Assembly: GCA_900766925.1 (NCBI GenBank)
Contig: CAAFXG010000389.1
Span: 89,952 to 153,951, forward strand
DNA length: 64,000 bases
Direction: 5' to 3'
DNA from: Lachnospiraceae bacterium
GTDB lineage: Bacteria > Bacillota > Clostridia > Lachnospirales > Lachnospiraceae
This document shows, in pieces, positions 20,564 to 28,812 of the stretch (within the stretch, counting starts at the first letter, position 1; each line of letters opens with the position of its first letter). The notes beneath the pieces were generated by a model. That model saw nothing but the letters and a program-made list of their open reading frames with translations, was not told the origin of the DNA and ran no database searches. The position numbers and the translations under genes are program-made.

Positions 20564-20593
20564 TTAAGGCGGGGAAGAAATTCCCCGCCTTAA
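20564..20593 (+). terminator. Terminator of the pilus operon
   Basis: A 13-bp perfect stem (TTAAGGCGGGGAA with loop GAAA) ends in TTAA then AT-rich DNA. It lies just after the stop codon of the giant protein gene. Confidence 0.85.
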
Positions 20594-20625
20594 ATTATAT
20601 TTATGGGTACAAAAAAATATAAAAA

Positions 20626-20690
20626 CTCCACCAAAAAAACAACCAGCCTAAGTTATAAATTTACTTAGGCTGGTTGTTTTTTTGGTGGAG
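20626..20690. terminator. Bidirectional terminator between the pilus operon and efp
   Basis: A perfect 28-bp inverted repeat whose arms contain an A7 tract, the GC-rich core ACCAGCCTAAGT and its complement, and a T7 tract. Read on either strand it gives a strong hairpin followed by U7, so it serves the rightward pilus operon and leftward efp. Confidence 0.92.
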
Positions 20691-20701
20691 CAATATGAGT
20701 A

Positions 20702-21259
20702 TTATGCTCTTGAAAGGTATTCACCTGTTCTTGTATCAATCTTGATTATCTCACCCTGCTCAATGAATAATGGAACATTAAGTGTAGCGCCTGTCTCAAC
20801 TGTACATGGCTTTGTAGCACCTGTAGCCGTGTTACCCTTAACACCAGGCTCGCACTCTGTAACCTCAAGCTCTACGAAGTCTGGTCCTTCAACGAGGAAT
20901 ACGCTACCATCGTAGATAGAAATCTTACATTCAACGTTCTCCTTAACGAACTTCAATGAATCGCCGATAACTGACTGGTCAACAGGAACCATCTCAAATG
21001 TCTCGTTATCCATGAAGTAGTAGAGGTTGCCATCCTGATATGAGTATGCCATATTCTTACGCTCAATAAATGCCTCATCAAACTTGGCAGTTGGGTTAAA
21101 GCTTGTCTCAGTGATGGCACCTGTAATAATATTCTTAAACTTTGTTCTTACGAAAGCTGCACCCTTACCCGGCTTAACATGCTGAAACTCTATTACTACA
21201 CAAGGCTTTCCGTCGTAAACAAAAGTTTTACCATTTCTAAAATCACTAGCTGAAATCAT
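20702..21259 (-). CDS. efp: Translation elongation factor P
   Basis: 185 residues, the standard EF-P length with three beta-barrel domains. It relieves ribosome stalling at polyproline. The domain I loop reads VKPGKGAAF, placing the modifiable Lys at position 32, as in Bacillus EF-P. The C-terminal signature (TGATLNVPLFIEQGEIIKIDT, partial) is conserved. On the minus strand TAGGAGGA precedes the ATG. It is divergent from spoIIIAA, a neighbourhood common in Firmicutes. Confidence 0.97.
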   Translation of the reverse strand: MISASDFRNGKTFVYDGKPCVVIEFQHVKPGKGAAFVRTKFKNIITGAITETSFNPTAKFDEAFIERKNMAYSYQDGNLYYFMDNETFEMVPVDQSVIGDSLKFVKENVECKISIYDGSVFLVEGPDFVELEVTECEPGVKGNTATGATKPCTVETGATLNVPLFIEQGEIIKIDTRTGEYLSRA

Positions 21260-21329
21260 AATAATCCTCCTAAAAATCGTATATGCTCAATTTTAATATA
21301 ATTGGGAATTTTTTTCAACTATTTTTTGT

Positions 21330-21357
21330 TCATATTTAATGATAAGGAGCATATATA
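21330..21357 (+). promoter_or_regulatory. Possible sigma-E promoter of the spoIIIA operon
   Basis: TCATATT (21330-21336) and CATATATA (21350-21357) are separated by 13 bases. This resembles the Bacillus sigma-E consensus (ATA-rich -35, CATACA-T -10). spoIIIA is sigma-E-controlled in B. subtilis. The predicted 5' leader before AGGGGTG would be very short, which weakens the case. Confidence 0.4.
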
Positions 21358-21377
21358 TAATTTAGGGGTGAAATTTT

Positions 21378-22337
21378 GTGAATGAAATTAAACAACTGCT
21401 ATCCCCGGCGATACGCAGGTTAGTTGATAAAATTAAAATTAATTATAGTGAGCTGGTTGAAATCAGATTAAGAGTTAATGAGCCACTTATTTTTGAATTT
21501 ATTGATGGTTCATATTTTATAGGTGAGAGTGTAGGTCTTACAACAAAAACCGAGGCTGCTTATCGTGTTGATTCATATGACATAAAGGCAATATTAGACT
21601 ATGTTACGGATTACTCGATTTATGCATATGAGGAGGAGATAAAGCAGGGGTTCATTACCGTATGCGGCGGACATCGTGTTGGATTAGCAGGACAAGTTAT
21701 TTTGAATCAGGGGAGAATTAATGGAGTGAAACATATATCATTTTTGAATATTAGAGTGGCCCATCAGCTAAAGGGTTGTGCAAAGGATATTTTACCATAC
21801 ATCATCAGTGACGGAAAGCTTTTACATACATTGATTATTTCACCACCGGGCTGTGGAAAAACAACATTACTGAGGGATATTGTCAGGCTGGTTTCGGATG
21901 GAAACAGTTTTTGCGATGGTATGAATGTAGGGGTTGTAGATGAGCGTTCCGAAATTGCTGCATGTTATATGGGTGTTCCACAGAATGATGTCGGAGTAAG
22001 AACGGATGTCCTTGATTGTTGTCCCAAGGCTGACGGTATGCTTATGCTACTAAGGTCAATGAATCCAAATGTAATTGCTGTAGATGAAATAGGTAGCCGT
22101 CAGGATATAGACGCAATTGCATATGTGATAAATTGTGGATGTGGAATCGTTGCAACTGTCCATGGTGATTCTATAGATGATGTCAGAACGAAACCTATTC
22201 TAAGAAAGCTTGTTGAGGAGAAGGTTTTTGACAGATACATTGTTTTGGGAAACAGTGCGGGGATAGGAACTGTAGAAAGTATTTTTGACGAGAGGGGAAA
22301 TGAGCTATATTTTCATTCTCTTTGTGCTGCAAATTAA
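21378..22337 (+). CDS. spoIIIAA: Stage III sporulation protein AA (SpoIIIAA ATPase)
   Basis: 319 residues, GTG start with AGGGGTG upstream. It is a secretion-type ATPase in the mother cell that is needed, with SpoIIIAB-AH and SpoIIQ, for the feeding channel to the forespore. Walker A is SPPGCGKTTLLRD; VDERSEIAACYMG and AVDEIGSRQDIDAI follow, as expected for SpoIIIAA/R3H-type ATPases. It is first in an eight-gene operon and overlaps spoIIIAB by 16 bases. Confidence 0.96.
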   Translation: MNEIKQLLSPAIRRLVDKIKINYSELVEIRLRVNEPLIFEFIDGSYFIGESVGLTTKTEAAYRVDSYDIKAILDYVTDYSIYAYEEEIKQGFITVCGGHRVGLAGQVILNQGRINGVKHISFLNIRVAHQLKGCAKDILPYIISDGKLLHTLIISPPGCGKTTLLRDIVRLVSDGNSFCDGMNVGVVDERSEIAACYMGVPQNDVGVRTDVLDCCPKADGMLMLLRSMNPNVIAVDEIGSRQDIDAIAYVINCGCGIVATVHGDSIDDVRTKPILRKLVEEKVFDRYIVLGNSAGIGTVESIFDERGNELYFHSLCAAN

Positions 22338-22846
22338 TAGGTTCCATTCTGGTTGTTGCAGGTGGAGTTATACTTGGATGTTATATTGCCATAAATAAAA
22401 AAAAGAGATTATATGAGCTGATACAGCTTGAGCGTATAGTTGCTGCATTGGAAGCTGAGATTAAGTATCATCATGCCCTTATTTATGAGGCATGTTCGAA
22501 TGTATCAGATAGATTTGGTTTTCCGTATTGTGACTGGTTAGACAGTATCAGCTCTAAACTTATTGATAAAGAGGGGGATAGGAGCTTTGAGTCAATATGG
22601 GAGGATGCTGCAGTAAAGCTGTATAATATATCTCATTTAAAGAAAGAAGATTTAAATGAGCTGCTTGAGGTTGGACGGGCTCTTGGTTATCTTGATATAT
22701 CAACCCGTGAAAAGGGTCTTGAGTTAGAAAAGGAACGAATACATAATTTGATTGAAACTGAAAATATGGAATTAGCAGGCAGGATGAAGCTTTCGATAGT
22801 TCTATGCTCACTTGGAGGAATATTACTTGTAATTTTATTTATTTAG
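22322..22846 (+). CDS. spoIIIAB: Stage III sporulation protein AB
   Basis: 174 residues from TTG 22322, inside the end of spoIIIAA (translational coupling likely). It has an N-terminal membrane helix (IGSILVVAGGVILGCYIAI), a helical domain and a C-terminal membrane helix (LSIVLCSLGGILLVILFI). This GspF-like layout is characteristic of SpoIIIAB, the platform-like partner of SpoIIIAA. The start is uncertain because no ATG is available. Confidence 0.93.
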   Translation: MCCKLIGSILVVAGGVILGCYIAINKKKRLYELIQLERIVAALEAEIKYHHALIYEACSNVSDRFGFPYCDWLDSISSKLIDKEGDRSFESIWEDAAVKLYNISHLKKEDLNELLEVGRALGYLDISTREKGLELEKERIHNLIETENMELAGRMKLSIVLCSLGGILLVILFI

Positions 22847-22916
22847 AAATAAAGACATGCCGGTCTTGGGTAAACAGCATAATGCTTTTATATTATGCGG
22901 CAGAAAGGAAAATGTT

Positions 22917-23111
22917 ATGACTGTCCAGATTATATTTAAAATTGGTGCTGTTGGAATTGTGGTAGCATTATTAAATCAGGTATTGAAGCATTCAGGTAGA
23001 GATGACCAGGCATATCTGGTAAGTCTTTCAGGACTTCTTATTGTCCTTTCGTGGATAATTCCATATATATATCAGTTGTTTCAGGATATTAATAAATTGT
23101 TTGACTTTTAG
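22917..23111 (+). CDS. spoIIIAC: Stage III sporulation protein AC
   Basis: 64 residues from ATG 22917, preceded by GAAAGGAAA. A longer in-frame reading back to 22857 has no ribosome binding site. Two membrane helices are present (IIFKIGAVGIVVALLNQVL and YLVSLSGLLIVLSWIIPYIY), the normal length and topology for SpoIIIAC. Confidence 0.94.
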   Translation: MTVQIIFKIGAVGIVVALLNQVLKHSGRDDQAYLVSLSGLLIVLSWIIPYIYQLFQDINKLFDF

Positions 23112-23190
23112 TATAGAATACTTATATTAACAGTCCTGTGATATGCAACTGTTATTTTGGACATATCGTTGTATTCTTGGAGGGATGGTT

Positions 23191-23574
23191 ATGAATATAG
23201 CAGGAATGATGGCGCTGATTATCATAGCAGTAATGCTGGCATTAAGTCTCAAATCGCGGAATCCTGAGATAAGCAGTATGATGAGTGTTGCTATATGTAT
23301 TATTATTATTTCATTGTGTGTTTCAAGAATGAAGATAATTCTTAATACTCTTGACAGGATAACCGGATATATAAATGTGGACAAGACATATATTATGATT
23401 TTATTAAAGCTTATTGGAATAGCTTATATTTGCGAATTTGCATCAGGAATCAGTAAGGACGCCGGATATAGTGCAGTTTCATCCCAAATAGAGCTTGCAG
23501 GTAAGCTGACAATGCTTACGATTTCCCTGCCCATATTGATGCAGGTTGTTGAGACAATACTTAATATGATGTAG
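23191..23574 (+). CDS. spoIIIAD: Stage III sporulation protein AD
   Basis: 127 residues from ATG 23191, with GGAGGG six bases upstream; the frame is open upstream but lacks a site. Several hydrophobic helices (MALIIIAVMLALSL, AICIIIISLCVSRM) and the motif YICEFASGISKDAGYSAVSS are conserved in SpoIIIAD. It is a membrane component of the SpoIIIA complex. Confidence 0.94.
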   Translation: MNIAGMMALIIIAVMLALSLKSRNPEISSMMSVAICIIIISLCVSRMKIILNTLDRITGYINVDKTYIMILLKLIGIAYICEFASGISKDAGYSAVSSQIELAGKLTMLTISLPILMQVVETILNMM

Positions 23575-23586
23575 AAAGGTGTTAAT

Positions 23587-24861
23587 ATGATAACATTTAA
23601 GCATATAATTTTCCTGTTAATGTTTTCACAGTGTGTTGTAACAGCGCCCCATGATAATTATATGCTTACATATTATGAAGCTGAGGATGAAATAATATCC
23701 GGTACACAAGATGTAGATAGTACAATTCTTGTCGATACAAACAATGATGGAAAGAATGATACGTCACCTGTCGACACGAGTAACGGAGAAAATATTGATA
23801 TGTCATATGACGATGCATATACAGAAATATATGATATGTTAGGCATTGATTCCATGCTAAATTCAATAAGACATGTAATGGGAAATGATATTAACCCGGG
23901 GGAACTTTTAGATGCGGTAAAGGATGGAAATCTTTCAAAGGCAGGAAAGCTTGCTGTTAAATACATTGGAAATAATCTTTCGAAGGAGCTTGTGAGTAAT
24001 AAGGCACTAATGATTGAATTAGTGTCTATTGTTTTGCTCGGATCTATATTTGTGAATCTGTCTGTGTCATTTGGAAACAGCTTTGTAAGCGAAAATGGAT
24101 TTTATGTGACATATTTAATCATGACCTCACTCATGCTGGTTTCATTTCAAATTGCTCTGGATATGGTGTCTGATTCTATAGAAAGAGTGCTCGTGCTAAT
24201 TAGAATCCTTGTACCGGTTTATGCAATGTCGATGAATTTTGTTGGACATACCAATTCCTCAATTGGGATGTATGAGGTTATTCTGGCAGGTGTGTGGCTT
24301 GTACAGGTTGTTATACTTAGATTTATACTGCCAATGATAAAATTCTATGTAATTGTATATTTAATTAATAATCTGAATCGTGAAGATAATTTTTCAAAAA
24401 TGTGTGAGCTTATAAATAAGCTGGTCAAATGGATGTTGAAAACTATTGTAGTATTTATTGCCGGTCTTAATTTGATTAAAAGTCTGATTGAACCTCAAAT
24501 TGATGCTTTGGGAAGAAACACAATTAGCAGGGTGATGTCGTCAATTCCGGGAGGTGGAATTATGTCAGTATTAACAGGAACCTTTCTTGGCTCAGGCCTT
24601 GTTATCAAGAATTGTATTGGTGTGGCAGGGATAATATTTATTGGTCTTATTGTGATGGTTCCGATTGTCAAGGCTTTTCTTCTGATGGTATCCGTTAAGC
24701 TCACAGGAGCAATTATTCAGCCTGTAGGAGAAAAAAGATATGTAAACAGTATGGAAAGCTTGTCGCATGGGGTAAATCTTTTGGTTCAGGCACTTTTAAG
24801 CTCGGTAGTATTATTTGTGCTTACAATAGCGGTAATGGCGTATTCGAGCAACGGGGGATAG
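23587..24861 (+). CDS. spoIIIAE: Stage III sporulation protein AE
   Basis: 424 residues: an N-terminal hydrophobic signal segment, an Asp-rich outer region (DTNNDGKNDTSPVDTSNG), then 7 or more membrane helices. Conserved SpoIIIAE features include the VSSVFVNLS-like helix region around residue 145 and the Gly-rich SIPGGGIMSVLTGTFLGSGL near residue 320. It is a polytopic channel-complex subunit. The acidic insertion near residues 40-65 is longer than I expect for the family. Confidence 0.94.
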   Translation: MITFKHIIFLLMFSQCVVTAPHDNYMLTYYEAEDEIISGTQDVDSTILVDTNNDGKNDTSPVDTSNGENIDMSYDDAYTEIYDMLGIDSMLNSIRHVMGNDINPGELLDAVKDGNLSKAGKLAVKYIGNNLSKELVSNKALMIELVSIVLLGSIFVNLSVSFGNSFVSENGFYVTYLIMTSLMLVSFQIALDMVSDSIERVLVLIRILVPVYAMSMNFVGHTNSSIGMYEVILAGVWLVQVVILRFILPMIKFYVIVYLINNLNREDNFSKMCELINKLVKWMLKTIVVFIAGLNLIKSLIEPQIDALGRNTISRVMSSIPGGGIMSVLTGTFLGSGLVIKNCIGVAGIIFIGLIVMVPIVKAFLLMVSVKLTGAIIQPVGEKRYVNSMESLSHGVNLLVQALLSSVVLFVLTIAVMAYSSNGG

Positions 24862-24864
24862 AGT

Positions 24865-25347
24865 ATGTTATATAATTGGATGAAAAGCCTGATTGTTTAT
24901 ATAATTTTGTCGGGGATAGTGGTTAATCTTGCTCCGGGTAAAAACTACAGACAGTATATTAATTTATTAATGGGGCTCATAATTATAATTGTTATTGCAG
25001 AACCGCTATCATACGTGTTTCATATAAGCGGTGGGGATTTATCGGATGTTCTTAGTAATATGGAAGAGTATGTGGAAAATAACAATTCATCTATTATGAA
25101 TGATTCCGTATACAATTATTATGATATGGGACTTGAAGCAGGTATAAAGTATTCGGTTTCTGAAAATATAATAAAGGTCGAGGCTGTAAGGGTGATAACT
25201 GATGACAAAAATCATATTCAGAAATGTACGATAGTGTTGGGAAATGATTTGGGGGCAGTCGATGAAATGACACAAAATGAGGTAAAAAAATATATTTCGG
25301 ATGTCTATAATGTGGATTTTGATAGTATATATATAGTAAGACGGTGA
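24865..25347 (+). CDS. spoIIIAF: Stage III sporulation protein AF
   Basis: 160 residues with two N-terminal membrane helices (SLIVYIILSGIVVNLAP, INLLMGLIIIIVIAEPL) and a soluble C-terminal alpha/beta domain. This is the SpoIIIAF layout. It starts 4 bases after the spoIIIAE stop, and GGGGGATAGAG provides the ribosome binding site inside the end of spoIIIAE. Confidence 0.92.
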   Translation: MLYNWMKSLIVYIILSGIVVNLAPGKNYRQYINLLMGLIIIIVIAEPLSYVFHISGGDLSDVLSNMEEYVENNNSSIMNDSVYNYYDMGLEAGIKYSVSENIIKVEAVRVITDDKNHIQKCTIVLGNDLGAVDEMTQNEVKKYISDVYNVDFDSIYIVRR

Positions 25348-25351
25348 TAGT

Positions 25352-25774
25352 ATGGAGATTAATTTAAAAAAGAATGATAAGCTGAGAAAAATTGTTATGG
25401 GAATTTTATTTGGCATATTGCTGCTGATTATAGCTATGCCGGTAAAAAATAATGTCGGGACGGAGGTAAAGGATGATGAAGCATCTGATATCAGTGTCTA
25501 TAGCTCGTACGCAGAGTATTATGAAGCAAGGGTAAAGATGATGCTGGAGGACTCCTATGGCAAAGGAACTATGGAGGTTATGGTCCATTTGTCAGAGAAA
25601 GGGGAAAACAGTGGTGTTTATGGATATAGCACTGCTGACAGTGAGTACAGGGTGGATGGAATTCTTATTGTTGCGGATGTAAATAATGAACAGGCTGTAG
25701 CTGATATAACATATGCAGTCTGTGCGCTGTTTGATTTACCGGCACATAAATGTGCGGTGTTACTCAAAAATTGA
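25352..25774 (+). CDS. spoIIIAG: Stage III sporulation protein AG (short form)
   Basis: 140 residues: a Lys-rich cytoplasmic start, one membrane helix (IVMGILFGILLLIIAMPV), then a ring-building-motif domain (GTMEVMVHLSEKGENSGVYG, VDGILIVADVNNEQAVADIT). B. subtilis SpoIIIAG is around 230 residues and forms a large ring in the intermembrane space. The region between the helix and the domain is short here. Confidence 0.9.
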   Translation: MEINLKKNDKLRKIVMGILFGILLLIIAMPVKNNVGTEVKDDEASDISVYSSYAEYYEARVKMMLEDSYGKGTMEVMVHLSEKGENSGVYGYSTADSEYRVDGILIVADVNNEQAVADITYAVCALFDLPAHKCAVLLKN

Positions 25775-25792
25775 GGTTGATAGGAGGTTATT

Positions 25793-26491
25793 ATGAAGAA
25801 ATTTAATAATCGTAAATCAAAGCATGAAGAGTCCGGAAAGTCTGAAAATGTAGAAAAAAGGAAGCTGATTAAAAAGAACCAGGTGGTTATAGGGGCGCTT
25901 ACCGTACTGCTGGGTGTTGCAGGCTACATAAATTTTTCGGGTAATTCCCTTGATCTGGCTAAGGGAGAAGCCGGATTAGACAAGGAGGATAAGACGGCTG
26001 AATCTGCTTTTGCCGAAACAGATGTCGACGTTTCAGCAGGTGAGCTTACGATATATGATATCGAAAATGAAGAAAATATAGAGTTGAATTCCGATGAGGA
26101 AAATATTGGGGAGGCGGTGCTTGCTTCTACGGATTCCGTTGCGGTAAATGCAGTTAATATTAAGCTTAACAGAGAGCAGGTACGTTCAAAAAGTAAGGAA
26201 AATTATCTGGAAATTATTAATGGTGACGGAATGGATGAGGCGGCAGTGGAAGCTGCAACCAATGCGTATATTAAAATGACAGATGATATGGAGAAGGAAG
26301 CTGAGGCTGAGACCCTGCTTATGGCAAAGGGATTTTCGGATGTTATGGTTTCTATAAGTGAGGATGCTGTGGATGTTGTGATTTCTGCTCAGGAAATATC
26401 TGATACTGACAGAGCAAAAATTGAGGATATAGTAACCAGAAAAACAGGTTGTTCGGTTGACCGGATTATTATTACTGCTATTTCAAAGTAA
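25793..26491 (+). CDS. spoIIIAH: Stage III sporulation protein AH
   Basis: 232 residues: a basic N-terminus, a membrane helix (VVIGALTVLLGVAGYINFSG), an acidic linker and a C-terminal YscJ/FliF-like domain. SpoIIIAH projects into the intermembrane space and binds SpoIIQ from the forespore. GGAGG precedes ATG 25793. It is the last gene of the spoIIIA operon; a vegetative-type promoter follows. Confidence 0.93.
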   Translation: MKKFNNRKSKHEESGKSENVEKRKLIKKNQVVIGALTVLLGVAGYINFSGNSLDLAKGEAGLDKEDKTAESAFAETDVDVSAGELTIYDIENEENIELNSDEENIGEAVLASTDSVAVNAVNIKLNREQVRSKSKENYLEIINGDGMDEAAVEAATNAYIKMTDDMEKEAEAETLLMAKGFSDVMVSISEDAVDVVISAQEISDTDRAKIEDIVTRKTGCSVDRIIITAISK

Positions 26492-26501
26492 TACGTATTT
26501 G

Positions 26502-26530
26502 TTGCATTATCTTATAGAATTGGGTATAAT
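26502..26530 (+). promoter_or_regulatory. Sigma-A-type promoter before asp23-nusB
   Basis: TTGCAT, 17 bases, TATAAT. It lies in the gap between spoIIIAH and asp23 and separates the sporulation operon from the housekeeping genes. Confidence 0.8.
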
Positions 26531-26595
26531 CATAAAGAGTATGTAAACTTTGATTCGTTATAAAATACAGGTTAAAACCATAAGGAGGATGTTTC

Positions 26596-26976
26596 GTGTC
26601 AGATATTATTAGTGAAACAGAGATGAACAAAGAAAGAACAGGTATCGGTAAAATAAGCATTGCAGATGATGTTGTAGCTTCCATAGCAGGGCTTGCCGCA
26701 TCAGAGGTAGAGGGTGTTTCTAAGCTTGCAGGCAACATTTCAAAGGAATTAATAGGAAAGCTTGGCAAGAAGAATCTTGCAAATGGTGTTAAGACTGATA
26801 TAGTTGATGGTGTGGTTTCGGTATTCATTTCAATTGATGTTGAATACGGCTGTAATATCAAGAAGGTTTCAGAGGAAGTACAGCTTAAGTGTAAACAGGC
26901 AATTGAGAACATGACAGGACTTTCCGTAAAGGAAGTTAATGTTGTTGTTTCAGGAATTAAGATGGAGAAAAATTAG
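26596..26976 (+). CDS. Asp23/YqhY family protein
   Basis: 126-residue Asp23-like protein (IADDVVASIAGLAASEVEGV, then VDGVVSVFISIDVEYG). YqhY-type members lie directly upstream of nusB in Firmicutes, as here. In B. subtilis and relatives they are linked to acetyl-CoA carboxylase control or envelope homeostasis; the role in this organism is not known. AAGGAGGA lies before GTG 26596. Confidence 0.92.
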   Translation: MSDIISETEMNKERTGIGKISIADDVVASIAGLAASEVEGVSKLAGNISKELIGKLGKKNLANGVKTDIVDGVVSVFISIDVEYGCNIKKVSEEVQLKCKQAIENMTGLSVKEVNVVVSGIKMEKN

Positions 26977-26995
26977 CCAGAAAGCAGGTTTAGGG

Positions 26996-27394
26996 ATGAC
27001 TAGAAGAGCTCTTAGAGAAAATATTTTTCGTATATTATTTAAGGTAGAATTTAACAGTGTTGATGAGATGAAGGAGCAGATTGATTTTTCAGTCAGCGAT
27101 ATGGAGGGAATTGAACCCTCTGACGAGTGTTATATCGTCGATAAGACCAACAAAATAATCAGTCTTATCGACGATATTGATGCTATTATTGTTCAGATTT
27201 CTGAGGGATGGAAGCTTGAGCGTATCGGTAAGGCTGAGCTGACAATACTTAGACTTGCAATTTATGAGATGAAATATGATGAAGAGGTTCCTTACAAGGT
27301 AGCAATTAATGAGGCTGTTGAGCTTGCCAAAATCTATTGTAATGAAGAGGCCAAAAGCTTTGTTAATGCACTGTTGGGTAAGGTTGAAGTGTAA
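26996..27394 (+). CDS. nusB: Transcription antitermination factor NusB
   Basis: 132 residues from ATG 26996 (AGCAGG upstream; the upstream open frame overlaps asp23 without a site). It begins TRRALRENIFRILFKVEF and has LTILRLAIYEMKYDEEVPYK and AINEAVELAKIYCNEEAKSF, classic NusB. It binds boxA of rRNA leaders with NusE (S10). xseA starts 3 bases after its stop. Confidence 0.96.
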   Translation: MTRRALRENIFRILFKVEFNSVDEMKEQIDFSVSDMEGIEPSDECYIVDKTNKIISLIDDIDAIIVQISEGWKLERIGKAELTILRLAIYEMKYDEEVPYKVAINEAVELAKIYCNEEAKSFVNALLGKVEV

Positions 27395-27397
27395 CCA

Positions 27398-28600
27398 ATG
27401 AAGATATTTTCGGTTGGACAGGTAAATAACTACATAAAGAATATTATAACCCAGGATTATGTGTTAAGGAGCATTACCATACGAGGTGAGGTTTCCAACT
27501 GCAAATACCATAGCCTGGGGCACATTTATTTCTCCTTAAAAGATGAGACCGGTTCCTTGCCGGCGGTAATGTTTAAGGGAAATGTAGCCGGCGGTTTGGG
27601 CTTTAGACTTAACGACGGGCAGTCTGTGGTCGTATCAGGAAGCATTGGAGTATATGAGAGGGATGGAAGATACCAATTATATGCTAACAAAATAACCTTA
27701 GACGGGGCAGGCAGATTATACGAGGAATTTGAAAGGCTTAAGGCGAGACTTAACGAGAAGGGGTTATTTGATTTTGAAATCAAAAAGCCTATACCAAAAT
27801 ATCCTAAGAAGGTCGGTATAGTTACGGCTAAGACCGGAGCTGCGATACAGGATATAATGAATATTGCGAGGCGTAGAAACCCGTATGTACAGCTTGTATT
27901 GTATCCTGCTAAGGTTCAGGGCGAGGGAGCTGCAGATACTATTGTGAAGGGAATAAAGGTCTTGGACAGCCTTGGAGATATTGATACAATCATAATTGGC
28001 AGAGGTGGAGGCTCAATTGAAGATTTATGGGCTTTTAATGAGGAAAAGGTTGTAATGGCAATTTATGAGGCTAAAACACCTATTATATCAGGCACAGGAC
28101 ATGAGGTTGACATAACACTTGCCGATTATGCGGCTGATTTGAGAGCACCTACACCTTCGGCTGCATGTGAGCTTGCAATTCCGGACATAATGACAACGAT
28201 TCATGAACTGGAAGGGCTTGAATATTCCATGTATATGCACATTAAGAATAAGATTTCCATGTCCGTTGCAATTTTAGAAAGATATCAGGCACGGCTTGAG
28301 CTTCTTAATCCCGTCAGAAAGCTTGAGAATAATAATCAGTATCTGGCTGAGCTGTATGACAGGATGAAGAACGCCATGGACAGAAAATATACAAACAGCA
28401 GGCATAGATTGGAGCTTATGATTACGAAGCTGAATGGATTATCTCCTACAGCCAAGCTTGTTGGAGGCTTTGGATATATAGAGCATGATGGCAATCCTGT
28501 GTTGAATGTCAATAATGTTGATGCAGGAGATGAAATTAAAATTTTGTTGTCGGACGGCAGTATTAGCGCTAAGGTTACCGATGTAAGTAAAATGGAGTAA
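27398..28600 (+). CDS. xseA: Exodeoxyribonuclease VII large subunit
   Basis: 400 residues. The N-terminal OB fold binds ssDNA (ITIRGEVSNCKYHSLGHIYF). The catalytic region contains GIVTAKTGAAIQDI, IIIGRGGGSIEDLWAFNEE and GTGHEVDITLADYAADLRAP, all family signatures. Together with XseB it degrades single-stranded DNA to oligonucleotides. It is followed 5 bases later by xseB. Confidence 0.97.
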   Translation: MKIFSVGQVNNYIKNIITQDYVLRSITIRGEVSNCKYHSLGHIYFSLKDETGSLPAVMFKGNVAGGLGFRLNDGQSVVVSGSIGVYERDGRYQLYANKITLDGAGRLYEEFERLKARLNEKGLFDFEIKKPIPKYPKKVGIVTAKTGAAIQDIMNIARRRNPYVQLVLYPAKVQGEGAADTIVKGIKVLDSLGDIDTIIIGRGGGSIEDLWAFNEEKVVMAIYEAKTPIISGTGHEVDITLADYAADLRAPTPSAACELAIPDIMTTIHELEGLEYSMYMHIKNKISMSVAILERYQARLELLNPVRKLENNNQYLAELYDRMKNAMDRKYTNSRHRLELMITKLNGLSPTAKLVGGFGYIEHDGNPVLNVNNVDAGDEIKILLSDGSISAKVTDVSKME

Positions 28601-28605
28601 TATTT

Positions 28606-28812
28606 ATGAGTGAAAAAGATAACAATAATAATGAAATTGTGATAGAGGAAGCATTTGCCAGATTATCAGAGATTACGGAAGCTCTTGAGAATCCTGATGT
28701 AGGTCTAAAGGAATCCTTAAGATTATACAGTGAGGGCGTGAAGCTTGCGAATACATGTCGTGAAAATCTTGAGGGCGTAGAAAAGGAGATTCAGATTCTA
28801 AATGAGGTATAG
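28606..28812 (+). CDS. xseB: Exodeoxyribonuclease VII small subunit
   Basis: 68 residues, normal for XseB. The motif is FEEALARLEEI-like, here IEEAFARLSEITEALENPD, followed by LYSEGVKLANTCRENLE. The end overlaps ispA by 11 bases, so the two are coupled. Confidence 0.95.
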   Translation: MSEKDNNNNEIVIEEAFARLSEITEALENPDVGLKESLRLYSEGVKLANTCRENLEGVEKEIQILNEV

